In this document: piece after piece, positions 7,888-16,999 of the stretch | How the letters are laid out: the number at the start of each line of letters is the position of its first letter | How positions within the stretch are numbered: position 1 is the first letter of the stretch | Origin: TMP-86 sp044226865 | GTDB taxonomy: Bacteria; Pseudomonadota; Gammaproteobacteria; Steroidobacterales; Steroidobacteraceae | Direction: 5' to 3' | NCBI GenBank assembly: GCA_044226865.1 | Contig: JBGAGE010000002.1 | Span: forward strand, 561,171-625,170 | Length of the DNA stretch: 64,000 nucleotides | Made by a program: the position numbers and the translations under genes | Notes under the pieces: model-generated | The model's database searches: none | What the model saw: only the letters and a program-made list of their open reading frames with translations | What the model was told of the DNA's origin: nothing

Positions 7888-8715
7888 TTACTTCTTGCGG
7901 CGCTGGACGATCATGGAGTCCGTGCGCTTGTTGGCTCGGGTCTTCTTGCCCTTGGTCTGCAGGCCCCAAGGACTGACCGGATGCGGATTACCCTGGCCGG
8001 ACTTGCCTTCGCCGCCGCCGTGCGGGTGATCCACGGGGTTCATCACCACACCGCGCACCGTCGGGCGAATGCCCTGCCAGCGCTTGGCGCCGGCCTTGCC
8101 GAACACGCGCAGGTTGTGCTCGTCGTTGCCGATTTCACCGATGGTGGCGCGGCAGTCGATGTGGATCTTGCGCATCTCGCCCGACTTCAGGCGGACGCTC
8201 CCGTACATGCCTTCACGCGCGGCGAACTGGGCGGAGGCGCCGGCGCTGCGCGCCAGCTGGCCGCCATGGCCCACCTTCAACTCGATGTTGTGGATGGTGC
8301 TGCCCACCGGGATGTGCCGCAGCGGCATGGCGTTGCCCGCCTTGATCGGGGCATCGGAGCCTGAGCGGATTTCATCGCCGGCCTTCACGCCCTTGGGCGC
8401 GAGGATGTAGCGGCGCTCGCCGTCCTTGTACAGCACGAGGGCCAGGTGCGCCGTGCGGTTCGGATCGTATTCCAGGCGCTCGACCACGCCCGGCACGCCG
8501 TCCTTGTCGCGCTTGAAATCGATGATGCGATAGCGCTGCTTGTGACCGCCGCCGATATGGCGCGTGGTCTGGCGGCCGACATTGTTGCGCGCGCCGGAGC
8601 GATTTTTCTTCTCGGTGAGCGAGGTCAGCGGCCCGCCCTTGTACAGGTGCGAGCGATCGACCTTGACCACGAAGCGGGTGCCCGGCGAGGTGGGCTTCAT
8701 CTTGATGAGTGCCAT
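7888..8715 (-). CDS. rplB: 50S ribosomal protein L2
   Basis: L2 is required for subunit association and peptidyl transferase assembly. The 275-residue product has the N-terminal OB domain, the SH3-like domain, and the C-terminal MNPVDHPHGGGEGKS segment that contains the functionally important histidine. Its length is close to the 273 of E. coli. It begins 11 bases after rplW. Confidence 0.98.
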   Translation of the reverse strand: MALIKMKPTSPGTRFVVKVDRSHLYKGGPLTSLTEKKNRSGARNNVGRQTTRHIGGGHKQRYRIIDFKRDKDGVPGVVERLEYDPNRTAHLALVLYKDGERRYILAPKGVKAGDEIRSGSDAPIKAGNAMPLRHIPVGSTIHNIELKVGHGGQLARSAGASAQFAAREGMYGSVRLKSGEMRKIHIDCRATIGEIGNDEHNLRVFGKAGAKRWQGIRPTVRGVVMNPVDHPHGGGEGKSGQGNPHPVSPWGLQTKGKKTRANKRTDSMIVQRRKK

Positions 8716-8726
8716 GGCCTAGCTCC

Positions 8727-9026
8727 TTACTTCGCCGACCCGGTGAAATCTATGCTCTGGCCGGCGGCCAGGCGCACATAGGCCTTCTTGAAACCAGGGC
8801 GCTTGCCCGGGATGTTCTTGAAGCGGCGGGTCTTGGCCGGGCGGTTCAGCACGTTCACGTCGTCGACCTTGACCTCGAACATCAGCTCGACGGCCTGCTT
8901 GATCTCGTTCTTGGACGCATCGCTGACGACGCGGAACACGTATTGGTTGGCCTTCTCGGCCACCGTGGCGCTCTTTTCCGAGACGTGCGGCTGCACCAGC
9001 ACGTTCATCAATCGTTCTTTACTCAT
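8727..9026 (-). CDS. rplW: 50S ribosomal protein L23
   Basis: L23 is at the exit tunnel and docks trigger factor, SRP and SecYEG. The 99 residues begin MSKERLMNVLVQPHVSEKS and include the ISxxFEVKVxxVN-like segment MFEVKVDDVNVLNRPAKTRR. Its ATG overlaps the rplD stop by one base (TAATG), so the two are translationally coupled. Confidence 0.96.
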   Translation of the reverse strand: MSKERLMNVLVQPHVSEKSATVAEKANQYVFRVVSDASKNEIKQAVELMFEVKVDDVNVLNRPAKTRRFKNIPGKRPGFKKAYVRLAAGQSIDFTGSAK

Positions 9027-9658
9027 TAGGCAGCACTCTCATTCGTCGAGGCCAGGCGTTGCTCCAGCAGCTTCAGCGCACCCACCGTGGCCAGCACCTT
9101 GTCGTGCTTGATCAGGCTCAAGGGATCCAGCGAGGCGACCGGCACCACGTCCACATGCGGCAGGTTGCGTGCCGCCAGGAACAGCTTTTCCTCGAACGCC
9201 TCGACCAGGATCAGGCACTTGGTGAGACCCGCTTCGGCCAGCTTCCCCACCAGCATCTTGGTCTTGGGAGCGGCCAGCTCGAGCGACTGAACGGCGACCA
9301 GGCGGCCCTGGCGAATGAGCTCCGACACCATGCTCTGCATGGCGGCGCGATACATCTTGCGGTTGACCTTCTGCGAATAATCGCGCGGCTTGGCAGCGAA
9401 CGCGCGGCCGCCACCCACCCAGATGGGGCTGCGGATCGAGCCGGAACGCGCCTGGCCGGTGCCCTTCTGGCTCCAGGGCTTCTTGCCGCCGCCGCGGACT
9501 TCGGCGCGGGTCTTTTGCGCCTTGGTGCCCGACCGGCCGGCCGCCATGTACGCGGTGACGACCTGGTGGACCAGCGCCTCGTTATAGGCCCGGCCGAACG
9601 CCTCATCCGACAACTGGATGGGGGCACTGCCTGCCGAATTGACTAACTCAAGCTTCAT
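9026..9658 (-). CDS. rplD: 50S ribosomal protein L4
   Basis: L4 reaches into the exit tunnel. In E. coli it also represses its own operon by binding the leader upstream of rpsJ. The 210-residue protein has the tunnel loop GGGKKPWSQKGTGQARSGS (about residues 55-73), without changes that would suggest macrolide resistance. Because rpsJ is 15 kb away here, any L4 feedback on the remaining S10 genes would have to act in the new rplC leader. Confidence 0.97.
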   Translation of the reverse strand: MKLELVNSAGSAPIQLSDEAFGRAYNEALVHQVVTAYMAAGRSGTKAQKTRAEVRGGGKKPWSQKGTGQARSGSIRSPIWVGGGRAFAAKPRDYSQKVNRKMYRAAMQSMVSELIRQGRLVAVQSLELAAPKTKMLVGKLAEAGLTKCLILVEAFEEKLFLAARNLPHVDVVPVASLDPLSLIKHDKVLATVGALKLLEQRLASTNESAA

Positions 9659-9682
9659 GGCTTCGATGACCTTAAGTCTGGA

Positions 9683-10420
9683 TTATTTCTTGTCGGCTTT
9701 GGCCGCGGCGGGCTTGGCGCCGGGCTTGCCCGGAGCGGCCGTCGCCTTGTTCGGCGTGAGCTTGTTGCGACGCAGCTGGGCAATGGCCTTGACCGACGGA
9801 CGCACGATGACCTGGCCGCCTTCCGCGCCCGGCACGGCGCCGGAAATGAGCAGCAGGTTGCGGGCCGCATCGACCTGCACCACGGTGAGGTTCTCGATGG
9901 TGCGGTTGGCCACGCCCATGTGGCCGGACATGCGCTTGCCCTTGAACACGCGGCCCGGGGTCTGGCGCATGCCGATCGAACCAGGGGAACGGTGCGAGAC
10001 CGAGTTACCGTGGGTCTTGCGGCCGCCCTTGAAATTGTGACGCTTCATGGTGCCCGCGAAGCCCTTGCCGACGGTGGTGCCGGTGACGTCCACGACCTGG
10101 CCCACGGTGAAGGTGTCGACCTTGATTTCAGCGCCGGCGGCGAGCTTGTCGGCGTCGGCCTTGCTCACGCGGAATTCGCGCGCGGCGGAACCGGGAGCGA
10201 CATTGGCCTTGGCATAGTGACCGGCGAGGGCCTTGGTGACGCGCGAGGCACGGCGGCTGCCGAGCGTGACCTGCACGGCCGCGTAGCCATCGTTTTCCGC
10301 CGTCTTGATTTGCGAGACCCGGTTCGGCAGCGCCTCGATCACCGTCACGGGGACGGCGGCGCCCGCCTCATTGTAAATGCGGGTCATGCCGCATTTGCGG
10401 CCAACCAGACCAATAGACAT
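9683..10420 (-). CDS. rplC: 50S ribosomal protein L3
   Basis: L3 is an early-assembly protein near the peptidyl transferase centre. At 245 residues it is longer than the 209 of E. coli because of an Ala/Lys/Pro-rich C-terminal tail. The central GSIGMRQTPGRVFKGKRMSG holds the glutamine methylated by PrmB in E. coli. The ATG has a GAGAGGA ribosome site 7 bases upstream. rplC is the first gene of the transcription unit here: rpsJ, which normally precedes it, lies at 25307-25618, and a strong promoter lies 150-175 bases upstream. Confidence 0.97.
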   Translation of the reverse strand: MSIGLVGRKCGMTRIYNEAGAAVPVTVIEALPNRVSQIKTAENDGYAAVQVTLGSRRASRVTKALAGHYAKANVAPGSAAREFRVSKADADKLAAGAEIKVDTFTVGQVVDVTGTTVGKGFAGTMKRHNFKGGRKTHGNSVSHRSPGSIGMRQTPGRVFKGKRMSGHMGVANRTIENLTVVQVDAARNLLLISGAVPGAEGGQVIVRPSVKAIAQLRRNKLTPNKATAAPGKPGAKPAAAKADKK

Positions 10421-10560
10421 TCTAAAGTCCTCTCACACCGCGGGATGCTGCGATTGGCACCCGCTGTCGTTACACCGGCCGGCGGTTTGGACCGCCCACC
10501 CCAGCACCCTCTTGGAAGATGACTGGCGTGCGCGCCCACGCGCTCCGACCTGAAAATTGG
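10421..10560 (-). promoter_or_regulatory. rplC mRNA leader with stem-loops
   Basis: About 140 bases separate the predicted start site (near 10561) from rplC. The leader RNA contains a perfect 6-bp hairpin with loop CCAA at 10481-10496 and a second imperfect stem GCGGGTGC...GCATCCCGC at about 10440-10464, just before the ribosome site. This is where L4- or L3-dependent control could act now that the normal S10 leader is detached. A regulatory role is inferred from position and structure only. Confidence 0.45.
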
Positions 10561-10567
10561 AGCGCGA

Positions 10568-10595
10568 AGTATACGCAAGTTCTGTGGCGGGTCAA
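10568..10595 (-). promoter_or_regulatory. Sigma70-type promoter for the rplC-rpmJ genes
   Basis: Read on the minus strand, TTGACC (10590-10595), a 16-base spacer and TATACT (10568-10573) match the sigma70 consensus at ten of twelve positions. The predicted start is near 10561. It faces rplC and accounts for expression of the S10/spc genes after their separation from rpsJ. Confidence 0.75.
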
Positions 10596-10711
10596 TCCAG
10601 ATTGCAGTTATTCAGCGCGGCGATGCCCTTGCATCGAAGTGGCGGGAAATGCCGGTCAAGCGATCTCGCTAAATTTGACATAATTACAAGACCGATGGAG
10701 TCACCGTCTTC

Positions 10712-10739
10712 TTGACGCCCCATTATCTTTCGTTATACC
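10712..10739 (+). promoter_or_regulatory. Sigma70-type promoter for the TonB-dependent receptor gene
   Basis: TTGACG (10712-10717), a 16-base spacer and TATACC (10734-10739) face the receptor gene, with about 60 bases of leader. An additional TTGACA at 10675-10680 lacks a good partner. The promoter is back-to-back with the rplC promoter, about 115 bases away. Confidence 0.55.
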
Positions 10740-10806
10740 GTCAGTTCAGCGGTTTACACGTCGAAAAACGGCAAAACGAAGGTTTTGTTAGCAAAAGGGG
10801 ACTCAC

Positions 10807-13608
10807 GTGCGCACACACCTGCTGTTGGCCGGGCTGACCGGCGCTCTGCTCATTGCCTCCACCGGTAACGCGGCTGACCCAACCGAGCCGGCCGCGGACG
10901 AACTCCAGGAAATCGTCGTCACCGGCATCCGCGCCAGCCTCGGCCGTGCGCTCGACATGAAGCGCGACGCCGCCACCATCCTGGATGCCATCTCCGCCGA
11001 GGAACTGGGCAAGTTCCCCAGCCGCAACGTCGCGGATGCGCTCATCAACATTCCCGGCATCACGGTGGAGCGCACCACCGGCGGTGAGGGGCAGAACATC
11101 ACCATCCGCGGTCTGGGCGGGGACTTCAACATCACCACCCTGAACGGCCGGATCCTGGCCACCGAGGACACGGGACGCGAATTCCGCTTCGACGTGCTCC
11201 CTTCCGAAATGATCAGTGGCACCGATGTGTACAAGGCCGTACAGGCACAGAACCTGGAAGGCAGCCTTGGCGGCTCGGTGGACCTGCACTCCGCGCGGCC
11301 CTTCGACTTCAAGGGCTTTCATGCCGGCGGCTCGGTGGAAGGCGAATACGGCGACCTGCCCAAGAAATGGGGTAAGCGCTACAGCGGCGTGGTCAGCGAC
11401 ACCTTCCTGGATGACCGGCTCGGCGCTTTGCTCGTGGTCTCCTACTCGAAGCGCGACACGCGCACCGACAACCTGCACGAGATCTCCACGACCTCAGGCA
11501 CGGAAACCGACTGGAACACCGATTTCAACAACAACGGCGCGATCGACAGCGACGGCAAGGCCTACTACTTCCCGCAGTTCTACAGCACCGGCGCCATCCT
11601 GAGCCAGCACGAACGCCTGGGCGTATCCGGCGCCTTCCAGTTCAAGATCACCGATCGCGCGTTGCTCACCATCGATGCGCTGCATACGCGTTACGACGCC
11701 TCGCAGCAGAACTATGCGAGCTCCAATCACGTGACCCCGCGCGAGGACCAGAGCCCCGAAACGCTCGCGGACCCGAACGCGCTCAAATGGGTCCCGGGCA
11801 CCGTGCGTGCGGATGCCAACGGCGTCATCACCAACTTCAACATGAACAATCTCACTGCCGAAGTGCTGGACGATGAAGTGGCGCGCGTGGTGAAGACCGA
11901 CCTGTTCGGCGCCAACCTCAAGTGGGATGCCACCGACTCCTTGCACATCGTGGCGGACGGCTACCTCTCCCAATCCAAGCGCAACAGCGGCGGTCTCAAC
12001 CGCTTCGTCGTGGCCGGCATTCCGGGTGCCACCGGCGTCTTCGCCACCAACGACAACAGCCTGCCCGATCTTGCCATCACACTGCCCGGCAATCGCGCGC
12101 TGGACCAGGCCACCGACGATGACTATCGCGCGCACTACATCGGCATCGGCGGCGACAATCTCAAGGACCGCATCGTCGGTGGCAAGCTGGACTTCAAGCT
12201 CGACATCGACCGCGGCGTGACCCGGGCGCTGAAGTTCGGCGTCAACCTCACCGACCGTACCAAGAAGAGCGAGGTCATCGACAACAACGATACGGCCTGC
12301 AATTTCTGCGGCTATCCGTTCAGCTTCGGGCAGATCGGCGCCAAGGTGATCCAGCCGCCGGCCATCGACGACCTGCTCGGCGACCTTCCCGGGAATTTCC
12401 CGCGGCACTTCGCCACCTTCGACATCGACACCTATCTCGCCTCGCTGGCGCGTGCCGAGAACAATCCGAACGTGCTCACCTACTGCCCGGATCCCGCCAA
12501 CGGCTGCCCGCCGGCGCAGTACCCCACCGGCTACGCCACGCAAATCCTGAAGCCCGACCTGCCGGTATCCTTCCAGGTGAAGGAGAAGACCACCTCCGCC
12601 TACATACAGGGCGAGTTCGGGGGCGAGCGCTGGCGCGCCGATGCCGGCCTGCGGCTGGTGCATACCAAGGTGACTTCCACCGGCTATTCCGTGGAGCTGG
12701 CGCCGGGATTGATCAAGATTCCCGGTGCTTCGGCGGACTACATCGTCAACCTCACCGACCCCGTCCCCGTGAGCGGCGGCGGCAGCTACACCAAGGCATT
12801 GCCGGCGGTGAACTTCTCCTATGACCTGAAGCCCGACCTGCGCCTGCGCCTGGCGGCCTCGAAGGTGATTTCGCGCCCCTCGCTGTTCCAGCTCAGCACC
12901 TCGGTGGACTGGAGCAACTGGTCCTCCGGGAGCTTCATCACCTATCACGCCGGCAACCCGGACCTGAAGCCGACCGAGGCGAACCAGTTCGATGCCTCGC
13001 TCGAGTGGTACGCGTCGCCGCGCTCCTACGTGGCCGCCGCGGTGTTCTATAAGAAGGTGAAGAACTTCGTGCGCGATTTCGTGCCCGTGACCAAGACCTA
13101 CACGGACTCTCAGACCGGCGTCACCGTCACCTACGATGACGTGCAGGTGCTGAACGGCGACAGCGGCAAGATCCGGGGCGCGGAGATCGGCGGCCAGTAC
13201 CTGTTCGACAACGGCCTGGGGGTGGTCGCAAACTTCACCAAGACCACCTCCAGCTCCAACGTGGATGGCATCAGCGGTAAATTGCCCGGCGTGATCCCGC
13301 ACTCCTACAATCTGAAGCTCCTGTATGAAAAGCATGGCTGGTCCAACCAGGTGTCCTACTCCTACGCCTCCTCGTTCACGCACGACCTGGACTCGCCCTA
13401 CGTGGCGGGCCTGCCCATCGTCTCGGATGCCTACAAGGACCTGTCCGCCACCATCAGCTATCAGATCGGCCAGCACGTCACCGTGTTCGTCGAGGGAACC
13501 AACCTGCTGAAGAACGCGGATGCGCGCTTCTCGACCTTCCGCAACGTGCCCGCGTACTATGAGGCCTGGGGCCGCGCCTACTTCGTCGGTCTGCGCGCCC
13601 GGCTATGA
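10807..13608 (+). CDS. TonB-dependent outer-membrane receptor
   Basis: This 933-residue protein has a signal peptide (MRTHLLLAGLTGALLIAS...), a TonB-box-like EIVVTG near residue 37, a plug domain (IRGLGGDFNITTLNGR; DVYKAVQAQNLEGSLGGSVD) and a long beta-barrel ending in the aromatic/hydrophobic pattern AYFVGLRARL. This architecture belongs to the TonB-dependent receptor group common in Xanthomonadales and Caulobacterales for carbohydrate uptake. Start is GTG with AAGGGG 6 bases upstream. It heads a plus-strand run with a permease and amino-sugar catabolic genes, so an amino sugar or a glycan containing it is the likely substrate. The substrate is inferred from context. Confidence 0.93.
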   Translation: MRTHLLLAGLTGALLIASTGNAADPTEPAADELQEIVVTGIRASLGRALDMKRDAATILDAISAEELGKFPSRNVADALINIPGITVERTTGGEGQNITIRGLGGDFNITTLNGRILATEDTGREFRFDVLPSEMISGTDVYKAVQAQNLEGSLGGSVDLHSARPFDFKGFHAGGSVEGEYGDLPKKWGKRYSGVVSDTFLDDRLGALLVVSYSKRDTRTDNLHEISTTSGTETDWNTDFNNNGAIDSDGKAYYFPQFYSTGAILSQHERLGVSGAFQFKITDRALLTIDALHTRYDASQQNYASSNHVTPREDQSPETLADPNALKWVPGTVRADANGVITNFNMNNLTAEVLDDEVARVVKTDLFGANLKWDATDSLHIVADGYLSQSKRNSGGLNRFVVAGIPGATGVFATNDNSLPDLAITLPGNRALDQATDDDYRAHYIGIGGDNLKDRIVGGKLDFKLDIDRGVTRALKFGVNLTDRTKKSEVIDNNDTACNFCGYPFSFGQIGAKVIQPPAIDDLLGDLPGNFPRHFATFDIDTYLASLARAENNPNVLTYCPDPANGCPPAQYPTGYATQILKPDLPVSFQVKEKTTSAYIQGEFGGERWRADAGLRLVHTKVTSTGYSVELAPGLIKIPGASADYIVNLTDPVPVSGGGSYTKALPAVNFSYDLKPDLRLRLAASKVISRPSLFQLSTSVDWSNWSSGSFITYHAGNPDLKPTEANQFDASLEWYASPRSYVAAAVFYKKVKNFVRDFVPVTKTYTDSQTGVTVTYDDVQVLNGDSGKIRGAEIGGQYLFDNGLGVVANFTKTTSSSNVDGISGKLPGVIPHSYNLKLLYEKHGWSNQVSYSYASSFTHDLDSPYVAGLPIVSDAYKDLSATISYQIGQHVTVFVEGTNLLKNADARFSTFRNVPAYYEAWGRAYFVGLRARL

Positions 13609-13628
13609 GCGCGCGCTGAAGGTCACGG

Positions 13629-14543
13629 ATGAAGGGCAAGCCCTGGCTGAAGTACGCGCTCATCACCACCGTGTTCTGGGGGGTGTGGGGCGCGTTTTCC
13701 GGCGTGCCCGCGCAGAACGGCTTTCCGGAAACACTCACCTACTGCGTGTGGGCGTTGACCATGATCCCGCCGGCACTGTACGCGCTGCGCAAGGTGAATT
13801 GGAGACTGGAGCACGATGCGCGCTCCATCGTGCTGGGCTCGCTGGTCGGCCTGCTCGGCGCCGGCGGACAAATGCTCCTGTTCAAGGCGCTGCAATCCGG
13901 GCCGCCGTACCTGATCTTTCCGCTCATCGCACTCTCGCCGGTGGTCACCATCGTGATGTCGCTCCTGCTGCTGCGCGAGCGCGTGCGCTTGCTGGGCGCA
14001 CTCGGCATCGCGCTGGCGCTGGCGGCGCTGCCGTTGTTCGACTACGCGCCGGGCCATCGGGGTGAGAGCTTCGCCGCCGCCTGGTTCGTGTACGCGTTGA
14101 TCATCCTGGCAAGCTGGGGTGTGCAGGCCTTCTTCATGCGCTTCGCCAATCGCAGCATGTCGGCCGAGAGCATTTTCTTCTACATGATGCTCACGGGCCT
14201 GTTGCTCATGCCCTTCGCGCTGGCGCTCACGGATTTTTCACAGCCCATCAATTATGGCGCCGGCGGGCCATGGCTGAGCGCGGCGGTGCAGATCCTGAAT
14301 TCCATCGGCGCGCTGACGCTGGTCTATGCCTTCCGCCATGGCCGCGCACTGGTGGTCTCGCCGCTGGCCAATGCCGGTGCACCGCTGATCACCGCCGTGA
14401 TCTCGCTCCTCGTGCTGGGCGTGGTGCCGCAGCCACTGAAGGCCGTCGGCATCGGCCTCGCCTTCCTCGCCGCGTCGCTGCTCGCCATCGAACCGGAGGA
14501 AGAGGCGCCCGCGGCGGTGAGCGCCGGCGAGGCCACGACATGA
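13629..14543 (+). CDS. DMT/EamA-family inner-membrane permease
   Basis: The 304-residue protein has about ten hydrophobic helices in two EamA-type repeats (first around WGVWGAFSG...LLLLRERVRLLGA, second around FVYALIILASWGVQAFF...SLLVLGVVPQPLKAVG). The family exports or imports small metabolites. Lying 20 bases after the TonB receptor and overlapping the aldolase-subunit gene by 4 bases (ATGA), it is a candidate inner-membrane sugar permease for this locus, though DMT proteins cannot be assigned a substrate from sequence alone. The usual AgaP/NagP-type permease is not present. Confidence 0.85.
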   Translation: MKGKPWLKYALITTVFWGVWGAFSGVPAQNGFPETLTYCVWALTMIPPALYALRKVNWRLEHDARSIVLGSLVGLLGAGGQMLLFKALQSGPPYLIFPLIALSPVVTIVMSLLLLRERVRLLGALGIALALAALPLFDYAPGHRGESFAAAWFVYALIILASWGVQAFFMRFANRSMSAESIFFYMMLTGLLLMPFALALTDFSQPINYGAGGPWLSAAVQILNSIGALTLVYAFRHGRALVVSPLANAGAPLITAVISLLVLGVVPQPLKAVGIGLAFLAASLLAIEPEEEAPAAVSAGEATT

Positions 14544-15826
14544 GTTTCGTCCTCGATGCGGTGCGCCGACACAAGCTGGGCCAGGGTGGCGGCGTGTTCT
14601 CGGTGTGCTCGGCGCACCCGCTGGTGATCGAGGCGGCCCTGCGCCAGGCGCAGGACAGCGGCGGCTGCGCCTTGATCGAGGCCACCTCCAACCAGGTCGA
14701 CCAGGACGGCGGCTACACCGGCATGAAGCCTGCCGATTTCGTCGCCTTCGTGCACGGTATCGCGGCATCCGTGGGCCTGCCCCAGCAGCGCGTGCTGCTC
14801 GGCGGGGATCACCTGGGTCCCAATACCTGGCAGTCATCCAGCGCGGTTCTGGCCATGGAGAAATCCAAGGTGCTGATCGATGCCTATGTGAGCGCGGGCT
14901 TTCGCAAGATTCACCTCGACTGCTCCATGGCCTGCGCTGGCGATCCTCTGCCCCTCGGCGATGAGCTCATCGCACGGCGCGCAGCCCAACTCGCGGCCGT
15001 GGCGGAATCCGCGTGGCATCGGGCCGGCGGCGCCCCACCCGTGTACATCGTGGGATCCGAAGTGCCGGTGCCCGGGGGCGCGCAGGAGGAACTGCATGCC
15101 TTGACGCCCACCTCGCCCGATGCGGCCGCGGCAACCATTGCAGCCCACCAACGGGCCTTCGAGTTGCTGGGCCTGGCCGAGGCCTGGCCGCGGGTGATCG
15201 GGTTGGTGGTGCAGCCGGGCGTGGAGTTCGATCATGCGCGCGTGGTCGATTACGCGCCCGCCGCGGCCGCTCGCTTGAGCCGGTATGTGGAGCAGGTGCC
15301 GGGCATGGTGTACGAGGCGCACTCCACCGACTATCAGAACCCCGCCGCCTTGTCGGCCCTGGTTCGCGATCATTTCGCCATCTTGAAAGTGGGACCGGGC
15401 CTGACTTTCGCGTTGCGCGAGGCCCTGTGGGCACTCGATGGCATCGAGGCCGAGTGGCTGGGCGTGGAGCGCAGCGCCAAGCTGAAGGGCACGGTGCTCG
15501 AGGCGATGCGGCGCGATCCGCGGCATTGGAAGAAGTACTACACGGCCGGCTCCGCGCAACAACTGCTGCTGAATCAGCAATACAGCCTCAGCGACCGCAT
15601 CCGCTATTACTGGCCGGTGCCGGAGGTACAGGCGGCGCTCGAAAAGTTGCTGCGAAACCTCCAGGCTGCACCCCCGCCGTTGACGCTGTTGAGCCAGTTC
15701 ATGCCCGCGGAATACCAGGCGATCCGCGAGGGCCGCCTTGCCTTGAATGCGCGCGACCTGGTCATGCACGCCGTCGGACGCGTGCTCGACGCATACGCGC
15801 ACGCCTGCCAGCCGAAGGCCGCATGA
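14540..15826 (+). CDS. agaZ: D-tagatose-1,6-bisphosphate aldolase subunit, GatZ/KbaZ/AgaZ family
   Basis: The 428-residue protein belongs to the GatZ/KbaZ family, the subunit that is needed for full activity and stability of tagatose-bisphosphate aldolase. Recognisable segments include GVFSVCSAHPLVIEAALRQA, the EATSNQVDQDGGYTGM motif and LLGGDHLGPNTWQ. It starts inside the stop of the permease (ATGA) and its own stop overlaps agaS in the same way. The catalytic partner (GatY/KbaY, a class II aldolase) is not in the window. The symbol follows the N-acetylgalactosamine context and is tentative. Confidence 0.88.
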   Translation: MSFVLDAVRRHKLGQGGGVFSVCSAHPLVIEAALRQAQDSGGCALIEATSNQVDQDGGYTGMKPADFVAFVHGIAASVGLPQQRVLLGGDHLGPNTWQSSSAVLAMEKSKVLIDAYVSAGFRKIHLDCSMACAGDPLPLGDELIARRAAQLAAVAESAWHRAGGAPPVYIVGSEVPVPGGAQEELHALTPTSPDAAAATIAAHQRAFELLGLAEAWPRVIGLVVQPGVEFDHARVVDYAPAAAARLSRYVEQVPGMVYEAHSTDYQNPAALSALVRDHFAILKVGPGLTFALREALWALDGIEAEWLGVERSAKLKGTVLEAMRRDPRHWKKYYTAGSAQQLLLNQQYSLSDRIRYYWPVPEVQAALEKLLRNLQAAPPPLTLLSQFMPAEYQAIREGRLALNARDLVMHAVGRVLDAYAHACQPKAA

Positions 15827-16986
15827 GCACGCGCCACCTCGGCATGTCGGAAGAGGAGCTCACCCGGCGGCGTGCCGTGTGGACGGCGCGCGAGATCGAA
15901 CAACAGCCGCGGGCATGGCGGCGCACGCAGGAGTTGCTGGACGGGCGGTCGGCCCGCATTCACGCCTTCCTGCAGCCTCTTCTGAACCGCGACGACCAGC
16001 GCATCATCCTCACCGGCGCCGGTTCCTCGGCCTATATCGGTGAATGCCTGGCGCCGCAGCTCTCGCGCACATTGAACCGCAGCGTCGAAGCCATCGCCAC
16101 CACGGATCTCGTCAGCGGACCGCGCGACTATCTGCGCCGCGCATTGCCCACCCTGCTCGTCTCCTTCGGCCGCTCCGGCAATAGTCCGGAGAGCATCGCC
16201 GCGCTGGATGTGGCGGATCAATGCGTCGAGGACTGCCATCATTTGATCATCACCTGCAATGAGCAGGGCATGCTGTATCGCCGCGCGGCAGAGGGCGCCC
16301 GCTCGCTCCCCCTGCTGCTGCCCGAGGAAACCCACGATCGCAGTTTCGCGATGACCTCGAGCTTCAGTTCCATGTTGCTCGCGGGAACGCTGGCGCTGGC
16401 GCGGCCTGAGCCGCAGCGGCGCGACATGGTGGAAGCGCTCGCGCGCGCCGGCGAGCACGTGCTGTCGCGGTACGCACCGCTGGTCCGCGAACTGGCGGCA
16501 TGCCGCCACGAACGCGCGGTGTTCCTCGGCAGCAAGGGTATGCACGGACTCGCCCGCGAGGCATCGCTCAAGCTGATGGAATTGACCGACGGCAAGGTGG
16601 TCACGCTGGCCGAGTCGCCGCTGGGTTTCCGCCACGGCCCCAAGACCATCATCAATGCCGCGACGCTGGTGTTCGTGTTCCTCTCCAACGACGCGCTCAC
16701 CCGCCGCTACGACCTCGACCTCGCGGCAGAGCTGCGCCGCGACGCGCGCGCCGGCCGCATCATCAGCATCGGTGCGCAGCCGGGCGCCGCGGGTGCCGGC
16801 GCGGATGACTGGGTCTTGCCAGAGCTGCAATTCGCGACGGACGCGGAAATGATGCCCGCGCTGGTGATGTTCGCGCAGTTGTACGCCTTCCAGCGCTCCC
16901 TCCTCGAGGGCAATGCACCCGACAGCCCGAGCGCCAGCGGCACCGTGAACCGCGTCGTGCAAGGCGTTACCATCCATCATCTGTAA
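15823..16986 (+). CDS. agaS: SIS-domain amino-sugar-phosphate isomerase/deaminase, AgaS family
   Basis: The 387-residue protein has two SIS domains: the first with ILTGAGSSAYIGE and SFGRSGNSPES (about residues 63-130), the second with VFLGSKGMHGLAREASLKL followed by LAESPLGFRHGPK. In proteobacteria AgaS converts galactosamine-6-phosphate to tagatose-6-phosphate and ammonia. Length and motif order match AgaS rather than GlmS, which carries an extra glutaminase domain. Translation is coupled to agaZ by a 4-base overlap, and the kinase follows 13 bases after the stop. Confidence 0.88.
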   Translation: MSTRHLGMSEEELTRRRAVWTAREIEQQPRAWRRTQELLDGRSARIHAFLQPLLNRDDQRIILTGAGSSAYIGECLAPQLSRTLNRSVEAIATTDLVSGPRDYLRRALPTLLVSFGRSGNSPESIAALDVADQCVEDCHHLIITCNEQGMLYRRAAEGARSLPLLLPEETHDRSFAMTSSFSSMLLAGTLALARPEPQRRDMVEALARAGEHVLSRYAPLVRELAACRHERAVFLGSKGMHGLAREASLKLMELTDGKVVTLAESPLGFRHGPKTIINAATLVFVFLSNDALTRRYDLDLAAELRRDARAGRIISIGAQPGAAGAGADDWVLPELQFATDAEMMPALVMFAQLYAFQRSLLEGNAPDSPSASGTVNRVVQGVTIHHL

Positions 16987-16999
16987 GGACGGACGGGCC

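Noticed and set aside
11494..13476. A minus-strand frame of 660 codons opposite the TonB-dependent receptor
   Set aside because: Composition is Gly/Val/His/Arg repetitive without recognisable domains; the plus strand encodes a complete receptor.
14238..16986. Longer upstream starts for the agaZ-like and agaS-like genes
   Set aside because: The extra N-terminal sequence overlaps the preceding gene in another frame and lacks similarity; the ATGA overlaps give natural coupled starts.
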